Source: Bacteroidota bacterium (GTDB lineage Bacteria > Bacteroidota > Bacteroidia > Bacteroidales > F082). From it: a DNA stretch of 37,402 nt. Both the position numbers and the translations under genes were made by a program. The stretch is from positions 1 through 37,402 of the forward strand of contig JAEWWJ010000066.1 of assembly GCA_023396415.1 (NCBI GenBank), in the 5' to 3' direction. Positions within the stretch are counted from its first letter, which is position 1. Each line of letters starts with the position of its first letter. Under the pieces are notes generated by a model. The model searched no databases, had not been told where the DNA came from, and saw only the letters and a program-made list of their open reading frames with translations. Positions 32,364 to 37,402 of the stretch are shown one piece after another.

Positions 32364-34337
32364 CTATTCACTTCCGTCATTTATAATTTTCATTTCAGTG
32401 CGGCGGTTTTTTGCCTTACCATCTTGAGTGGTGTTGGAGGCTATGGGCAAGGCTGAACCTTCCCCTTTTACCTGAATTTTTTCATTTTCTATACCACCCC
32501 TAACTAAAAAATCCCTGACCACCTCTGCCCTTTGGAGGGAAAGTTTCCGGTTCAATAGTTCATTTCCGGTGGAATCAGTGTGGCCTGAAATTTCAATAGA
32601 AAGCTGTGGATTTACCTTCAAAAAACGAAGCAAAACCGAAAGTTCTTGCTCAGAAGCCGGTTGTAGCGTGGCCGCGTTGGTCTCAAAAAAAATGTTATTC
32701 AACACCATGCGCGTTCCTTTTTCGATTTTATGAAGCGCAATTTCCACATCTTTGGGAGGTTCGAAGGTCAGGTTGTCTAGCATATAATGAGCCGAAAACA
32801 ACAGATAACCATATTTTTCAACATGCAGTCCGAAGGATTTTCCTGAAGCCAAAGAAACCAAAAAAACGCCATCACGATCGGTAGTGTCTTTATACATTTC
32901 ATTACCGTTATCGAGTTGAACCAAGCGAAAAGCAGCTTGCAAAGGTGCTAAACTTTCGGCATCCACCACGCGCCCACGCAGGTAGGCCACAGCTTCCGGA
33001 CGAACATCATGATGCAATAAAAACGAGAAAATGTCAAAATCTCTATCTTGTTCTTTTCTGTTTGAAGACACGTAAGCCGTTTGTCCTGAAGCATCTATCA
33101 CCAAATTCACTTCATCGTAAAGGCTGTTGATAGGAAAACCTACATTTAAGGGATGCGTCCAGCGTTCTCCAGCATCTAAACGGCTGAAATAAATATCACT
33201 ACCACCAAGCGTTTCGTTATATCCATCAGACGAAAAATAGATTGTTTTTCCATCGGGATGAATAAATGGCGACATTTCATTTCCACTGGTATTGAAAGTA
33301 TTGCCAAGGTTGATCGCCTTACTCCACGCGCCATTGGATAATTTTACTGATTTGTAAAGGTCAGAACCCCCAAAGCCACCTTTTCGATTGCTTGCAAAAT
33401 ACAATTCCTTTCCATCAGGTGTGATGGTGGGTTGCGAATCCCAAGCCTCGCTGTTTACGCTACTTCCCATAGATTGCGGTCTCGCCCATTGCTCATTACG
33501 CATCCGTGATTGGAAGAGATCGCAACTGCCGCTTCCTTGTTCCCAGCCACAACCTGCAAACAACAACAATCTTCCATCGGCAGTAAAGGTTAAAGCACCA
33601 TGATCGCCCTGCGTGCCTTCAACCAAAAAAGGGACAACATTCGTCCAACGGCCATCTAACCAATCACTTTGATAAAACCTTTCACGCGTACGCAATGGGT
33701 TTTCTCCTGAACCTTCACTTTTCTTTTGGGTGAACAACAAACGATTTCCATCCAATCGGATGAAATTGATATACTCATCGGCTGCTGTGTTGATGCCATC
33801 ATCTGTAAAAGGGATGGCAGTTGCCGATGGATTTTTTATCAAGCTATCTGCAAAAAGCGCCCGCTTGAGCAGGTCTTGAACCAAAGCCTTTCGATTGCTT
33901 TGAGGCGATTGATCAAGGTAAGCCGAGAAGTTTTGTGCTGCTTTTAGATATTTACCTTGTTTTAAGTATATCTCTCCGAGTAAGTTATAAGTAGGAAGAA
34001 AGTATTTTGCATCAATTTCAAGCACTTTTTGATAAGCCGATGCAGCCTCGTCCAACTGCTTTTCTTGAACGTAAATTTCAGCTTTTAAAAGCCATGCTTC
34101 AATAAAATTGGAATCAAATTCCAGTGCTTTATTCACTGCCTCAGCGGCTTGTTTTTGTTCGCCTTTGTAAAAGGCAGCCTCGGCAAGAAGATAGGTTTTA
34201 CGCGCTTTTTGATGATGCGTATATAAATCACTTTTGTTTTGCCCGACAAGTGGAGTTGTAAAAAAGAAAAGAACCCAAAACCATGAAATGATTAAGGGAT
34301 ACGCATGTATTTGTGGCTTTGTAGGCTGATGCGCCAT
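32364..34337 (-). CDS. PorE-like TPR / beta-propeller / OmpA protein
   Basis: The open frame reaches 34457, but the methionine at 34337 is preferred. It gives a signal-like segment (LIISWFWVLFFFTTPLVGQ, about residues 14-32), whereas the longer form does not. The 657-residue product has TPR repeats (about 35-145), a PD40 beta-propeller (about 190-410; repeated PDGKELYFASNRKGG...GSDLY units), a carboxypeptidase-regulatory-like domain (about 420-505) and a C-terminal OmpA peptidoglycan-binding domain (about 530-650; ISGHTDSTGNELLNRKLSLQRAEVV). This is the domain order of PorE, a type IX secretion component. No lipobox cysteine is seen, unlike PorE. It overlaps the end of queE by 46 bases. Confidence 0.82.
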   Translation of the reverse strand: MAHQPTKPQIHAYPLIISWFWVLFFFTTPLVGQNKSDLYTHHQKARKTYLLAEAAFYKGEQKQAAEAVNKALEFDSNFIEAWLLKAEIYVQEKQLDEAASAYQKVLEIDAKYFLPTYNLLGEIYLKQGKYLKAAQNFSAYLDQSPQSNRKALVQDLLKRALFADSLIKNPSATAIPFTDDGINTAADEYINFIRLDGNRLLFTQKKSEGSGENPLRTRERFYQSDWLDGRWTNVVPFLVEGTQGDHGALTFTADGRLLLFAGCGWEQGSGSCDLFQSRMRNEQWARPQSMGSSVNSEAWDSQPTITPDGKELYFASNRKGGFGGSDLYKSVKLSNGAWSKAINLGNTFNTSGNEMSPFIHPDGKTIYFSSDGYNETLGGSDIYFSRLDAGERWTHPLNVGFPINSLYDEVNLVIDASGQTAYVSSNRKEQDRDFDIFSFLLHHDVRPEAVAYLRGRVVDAESLAPLQAAFRLVQLDNGNEMYKDTTDRDGVFLVSLASGKSFGLHVEKYGYLLFSAHYMLDNLTFEPPKDVEIALHKIEKGTRMVLNNIFFETNAATLQPASEQELSVLLRFLKVNPQLSIEISGHTDSTGNELLNRKLSLQRAEVVRDFLVRGGIENEKIQVKGEGSALPIASNTTQDGKAKNRRTEMKIINDGSE

Positions 34338-34921
34338 TTTGGATTGGACATCACATATTCGGTAAGCCATGGCATTATTTTTTCTGAAACACTCCATTCG
34401 GGTTGTAAATATAACAAACAATCGGCATTTACCAATCGGGCATTTTGTTCGGCCCATTGAAGATCGGCCTCATTTTGAATGACAACTTTCAATTCATGTG
34501 CCTTGGCGTAAATAGCAGGTTTTGGGGGCGAAAACTTTTTTGGCGAAAGGCAAATCCAATCCCAAACACCACTTAAAACATGTGCTCCCGAAGTTTCAAC
34601 CATTGTTTTAACGCCCAACTTTTGAAGGTATTGCGTAAAAAAATCAAGCGGATACAGCGAAGGTTCCCCCCCAGTAACAACGACGGTTTTTGCCGGAAAT
34701 TTTGCAGCTCTTTCAGCAATTTCGATGGCATCGGCAGGTGGAAAATTGTCGGCTTCCCACGAGGGTTTGGTATCGCACCAGCTGCAACCTACATCACAGC
34801 CTCCAATGCGAATAAAGTAAGCAGCTGCACCCATATTGTGGCCTTCGCCCTGCAAGGTGTAAAACTCTTCCATCAAAGGCAATTTTCGCCCGGCTTCAAA
34901 AATATCTTTACTATCTTGCAT
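34292..34921 (-). CDS. queE: 7-carboxy-7-deazaguanine synthase
   Basis: The 209-residue radical-SAM enzyme makes 7-carboxy-7-deazaguanine from 6-carboxytetrahydropterin in queuosine (and related deazapurine) synthesis. The cluster motif GGCDVGCSWC is the canonical CX3CX2C (about residues 42-49), and VVTGGEPSL is the SAM-binding GGE motif. Other queuosine genes are not in the window. It is joined at its start to the T9SS gene by a 1-base TAATG overlap, and its 3' end overlaps the PorE-like gene, so the three are translated from one message. Confidence 0.95.
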   Translation of the reverse strand: MQDSKDIFEAGRKLPLMEEFYTLQGEGHNMGAAAYFIRIGGCDVGCSWCDTKPSWEADNFPPADAIEIAERAAKFPAKTVVVTGGEPSLYPLDFFTQYLQKLGVKTMVETSGAHVLSGVWDWICLSPKKFSPPKPAIYAKAHELKVVIQNEADLQWAEQNARLVNADCLLYLQPEWSVSEKIMPWLTEYVMSNPKWRISLQSHKYMRIP

Positions 34922-36162
34922 TATGGAATGATGAATGTGGCGTGAAATGCTTCATCACTTATGATCGCTGACATGAAGTATGTGCCTGAAATTAATTGAC
35001 TTACATCAACAGAAAATTCTTTCTCGTGCGATCCGAAGAGGTTGACTTGTTTCACTAAACGACCGGTGGAATCCATGATATCGAGTTTAAAATCGCTTTG
35101 AAAATGCTTGGCTTCAAGCTTTAGGATTTTGTTCTTGACAGGATTTTCTATAATGACCAAACGTGGATTGGTATTTCTAACTTCGGTTTCATTCAAGTCG
35201 GTAAAGCCGGTCCAGGTGCTGAGGTTCAATTTAAAAACTCTTGCGCTGTAACCGGATGATTTTTCAGCCGAAAGTAGAACCTGTCGGGGCAAATAAAATG
35301 TAACTCCTTCAACCTGAGTAGATAAGGTGTTTTGCAGCTCGATGCGTCTTTTGTTTCCTCCAAAAAAATCATGGTTAGGAAAATCGAATAAAAGCCACAC
35401 AAAAGGGATGTAAGCTTGTGATGTATAACCTGTTAACAGCACTTGTCCGGTAGAAGCATCATAATCAGCACCGGTAATCAAACCTTGGGTATTGAAACGA
35501 TCCTTGCAGTGAATAGCATAAGTGCCGGGTTCCTTAGGCAAGCTGTAAATATGACAATATTGATCTGCCCTGTTTTTAGTAAACAAATACAAGGAATCGC
35601 CGGCAGAAATAATAGATTCACAGTCGTAGTTATGCTCCCAAGTTTTCGAAAAAAGTTTCTGATCAGCGTAACTAAACTTTATTGCCGAAGCTTGAACACT
35701 CGAATTACCATTGATGGGGATGCTGGTTTTCAGAATCTTATAAACAACCAAATCATCGCGAACACCCGAGTTGTTGCCCATATCGCCAACATACAGGTAT
35801 TCATCGTCCATGGTGATGTCTTCCCAATCCACATTAGAAGCAGATGACACTGTGATCTGTTGCACAATTTGATGGCTGGTGGTATCAATGGCGTAAAGAA
35901 TGGGCTCACCTCCACTGTCATTAAAGGTCCACAATTTTCCATTAAAAACAACCAATCCGGAAGTTTCTTTCACCTGATTGGGTAAAGTGTAGGCCAAATT
36001 AGGGGTAACAGCTGTTATCGGATAAATACAACTGCCATTATTAATTGTTGCAGATGCATTGTAATTTTGTGCCTGTGAATCAGTACAACCGGCAATTTGC
36101 CCGTATCCTGAATAAAACAAAAGGCCAAAAAAAGCTAAGGCAAGAATGTTCTTTATTTGCAT
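34921..36162 (-). CDS. T9SS-sorted secreted protein, beta-propeller-like
   Basis: The 413-residue protein has a signal peptide (about residues 1-21) and a short Cys-rich segment, GCTDSQAQNYNASATINNGSC, of a type often found in Bacteroidota surface proteins. A central region follows (about 60-330) with repeated TP/D-type strands (LWTFNDSGGEPILYAIDTTS, YLYVGDMGNNSG) that looks like a beta-propeller. The type A T9SS sorting domain covers the last 75 residues or so (LKLDIMDSTGRLVKQV, then GTYFMSAI). It should be exported through the outer membrane and attached to the surface. The function of the propeller is not known. Confidence 0.8.
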   Translation of the reverse strand: MQIKNILALAFFGLLFYSGYGQIAGCTDSQAQNYNASATINNGSCIYPITAVTPNLAYTLPNQVKETSGLVVFNGKLWTFNDSGGEPILYAIDTTSHQIVQQITVSSASNVDWEDITMDDEYLYVGDMGNNSGVRDDLVVYKILKTSIPINGNSSVQASAIKFSYADQKLFSKTWEHNYDCESIISAGDSLYLFTKNRADQYCHIYSLPKEPGTYAIHCKDRFNTQGLITGADYDASTGQVLLTGYTSQAYIPFVWLLFDFPNHDFFGGNKRRIELQNTLSTQVEGVTFYLPRQVLLSAEKSSGYSARVFKLNLSTWTGFTDLNETEVRNTNPRLVIIENPVKNKILKLEAKHFQSDFKLDIMDSTGRLVKQVNLFGSHEKEFSVDVSQLISGTYFMSAIISDEAFHATFIIP

Positions 36163-36205
36163 TTTTTACTTCAAGAAAGTGATATTTAGTCAACGGAAAA
36201 TCGCA

Positions 36206-37090
36206 CTAAAGCGATCGTTTTTTTAGAGCTGTTAGTGTGTTTTGCAACAGTGCCACAATCGTCATCGGACCAACGCCACCAGGCACCGGAGTAATTTTTG
36301 ACGCTATTTTTTTCACTTCTTTAAAATCTACATCTCCAACGATATGGTATCCTTTTTCCGATTTCGTATCTTCAATGCGATGAATTCCAACATCAATCAC
36401 CACTGCTCCTTCTTTTACCATTGAGGCTTTCACAAAAGCGGGTTGACCGATAGCGGCAATCACAACATCAGCCTGCGTAACGATGGATTCAAGATTTTGG
36501 GTACGGCTATGACACAGTGTTACCGTGGCATTGCCGTTGGCAGCTTTGCGCGAAAGCAAAATACTTAAAGGGGTTCCCACAATATTGGAACGACCAATCA
36601 CCACACAATGTTTCCCGTCCAATGAGATGTCGGAGCGTCTGATAAGCTCCATCACACCAAAAGGCGTGGCAGGCAAAAAGCTGGGTAAACCCAATTGCAT
36701 TTTACCAATGTTGAGCGGGTGAAAACCATCTACGTCTTTGGCAGGATCAACAAATTCCAAAATACGATCGGCATTGAGGTGGGCAGGAAGAGGCAATTGT
36801 AGTATAAAACCGTCCACATCCTCGTCTTTGTTGAGAAAATCAATCACCTGTAAAAGTTCTTTTTCGGTAGCTGCTTCGGCTAAACGATAGGTGGTTGAAG
36901 TAATACCCACTTGCTTGCAGGCGCGTTCTTTTGATGCAATGTAGGTTTCACTGGCAGGATCGTTTCCTACGAGAATGGCAGCCAAATGAGGTGCTTTTTT
37001 GTCTGCATCAAGCAATGCCGCTACTTCGGCGGCAATTTCTTTTTTAATGCGTTCGGCAATGGCCTTGCCGTCAATGATATTGTTCGACAT
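36206..37090 (-). CDS. folD: Bifunctional methylenetetrahydrofolate dehydrogenase / cyclohydrolase
   Basis: The 294-residue cytoplasmic enzyme converts 5,10-methylene-tetrahydrofolate to 10-formyl-tetrahydrofolate, with NADP as cofactor. The catalytic lysine region is SETYIASKERACKQVGI (about residues 52-68), with QLPLPAHL (about 98-105), the nucleotide-binding VVIGRSNIVGTPLS (about 163-176) and PGGVGPMTIVALLQNT (about 268-283). Length is normal. It starts 6 bases after ffh and is probably co-transcribed. Confidence 0.97.
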   Translation of the reverse strand: MSNNIIDGKAIAERIKKEIAAEVAALLDADKKAPHLAAILVGNDPASETYIASKERACKQVGITSTTYRLAEAATEKELLQVIDFLNKDEDVDGFILQLPLPAHLNADRILEFVDPAKDVDGFHPLNIGKMQLGLPSFLPATPFGVMELIRRSDISLDGKHCVVIGRSNIVGTPLSILLSRKAANGNATVTLCHSRTQNLESIVTQADVVIAAIGQPAFVKASMVKEGAVVIDVGIHRIEDTKSEKGYHIVGDVDFKEVKKIASKITPVPGGVGPMTIVALLQNTLTALKKRSL

Positions 37091-37096
37091 GGTATA

Positions 37097-37402
37097 TTAT
37101 TTCTGTTGACGCATTTGTTGCATCATTTGCATCATTTTTCGGCTTCCTCCGGTGGTCATCATTCGCATCATTTTTGATGTTTCTTCAAACTGTTTAATCA
37201 ACCGATTCACTTCAACAATATTGGTTCCACTACCTGCTGCAATGCGTCGGCGTCTGTTTCCGTTGAGGAGTTTTGGATTTTCACGTTCGGAAGGGGTCAT
37301 AGAATAAATAATAGCCTCAATACTTTTAAAGGCATCTTCTTCAATTTCAGTATCTTTCAAAGCTTTTCCCATGCCTGGAATCATTCCTGCAAGGTCTTTG
37401 AT
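37097..37402 (-). CDS. ffh: Signal recognition particle protein Ffh, C-terminal part
   Basis: Only the C-terminal M domain is in the window; the gene runs off the right edge and the frame is open to the last base. Visible are IKDLAGMIPGMGKAL, the RNA-binding segment RRRRIAAGSGTNIVEVNRLIKQF, and the methionine-rich C-terminus (RKMMQMMQQMRQ) that binds signal sequences. Ffh with 4.5S RNA targets membrane proteins to the Sec translocon. Confidence 0.96.
   Translation of the reverse strand: MKDLAGMIPGMGKALKDTEIEEDAFKSIEAIIYSMTPSERENPKLLNGNRRRRIAAGSGTNIVEVNRLIKQFEETSKMMRMMTTGGSRKMMQMMQQMRQQK

Noticed and set aside
1..37402. CRISPR arrays, insertion sequences, phage genes and tRNA or rRNA genes
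   Set aside because: None was seen: no regular repeat-spacer pattern, transposase-like protein or terminal inverted repeat with target duplication was found by reading.

Overview
The window looks like a chromosomal segment from a member of the Bacteroidota, probably class Bacteroidia. The reasons are: recurrent promoter -7 elements of the TAnnTTTG type, no Shine-Dalgarno habit, C-terminal type IX secretion sorting domains, a TonB-dependent receptor with an N-terminal carboxypeptidase-like domain, a PorE-like OmpA protein, and the gene neighbourhood folP / cdaA / DUF1599 / BT_3928-type DoxX / tpiA. No tRNA, rRNA, CRISPR array, insertion sequence or phage gene was seen.

Layout. 1-320 is AT-rich and holds a good promoter that faces off the left edge. 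321-3351 (minus) carries yaaA, an AlbA_2 DNA-binding protein and pyrB-pyrI, with a structured leader in front of pyrB. 3703-6858 (minus) is a two-gene unit of a DUF2271-like lipoprotein and a TonB-dependent receptor. 6959-8086 is dnaN. 8167-17764 (minus) is a tight seven-gene run: DUF1599, DoxX/MauE-like protein, an orphan Dpp-type permease, tpiA, prmA, a very large unrecognised exported protein, and plsY. Divergent from it are folP and cdaA (c-di-AMP synthase), followed by a convergent DCC-family gene. 20303-22631 holds two damaged genes next to each other: a DUF4397/T9SS protein with an in-frame TGA, and a GH53 galactanase with an in-frame TGA plus a frameshift. Then come rplS and a thioredoxin-type arsC.

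The most interesting region is 23869-30478. A Crp/Fnr-family regulator is divergent from a six-gene operon: an octaheme cytochrome c of the tetrathionate reductase family anchored at both ends, a b-type cytochrome, a rhodanese lipoprotein ending in a flexible ...SSGGC tail, a double-rhodanese lipoprotein, an OprO/P-like porin and an exported double-domain sulfurtransferase. The operon ends at a strong terminator. A perfect FNR-type palindrome (TTGAT-N4-ATCAA) lies between regulator and operon. I read this as an anaerobically controlled sulfur-oxyanion or sulfane-sulfur respiratory module: the porin admits the substrate, the b cytochrome passes quinol electrons to the octaheme reductase, and the rhodaneses carry the sulfane sulfur released. 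The substrate is inference.

The right end has a small TonB-C-domain protein, an exported double aspartyl-protease/PDZ protein, and a minus-strand run ffh (partial), folD, a T9SS-sorted protein, queE and a PorE-like TPR / beta-propeller / OmpA protein.
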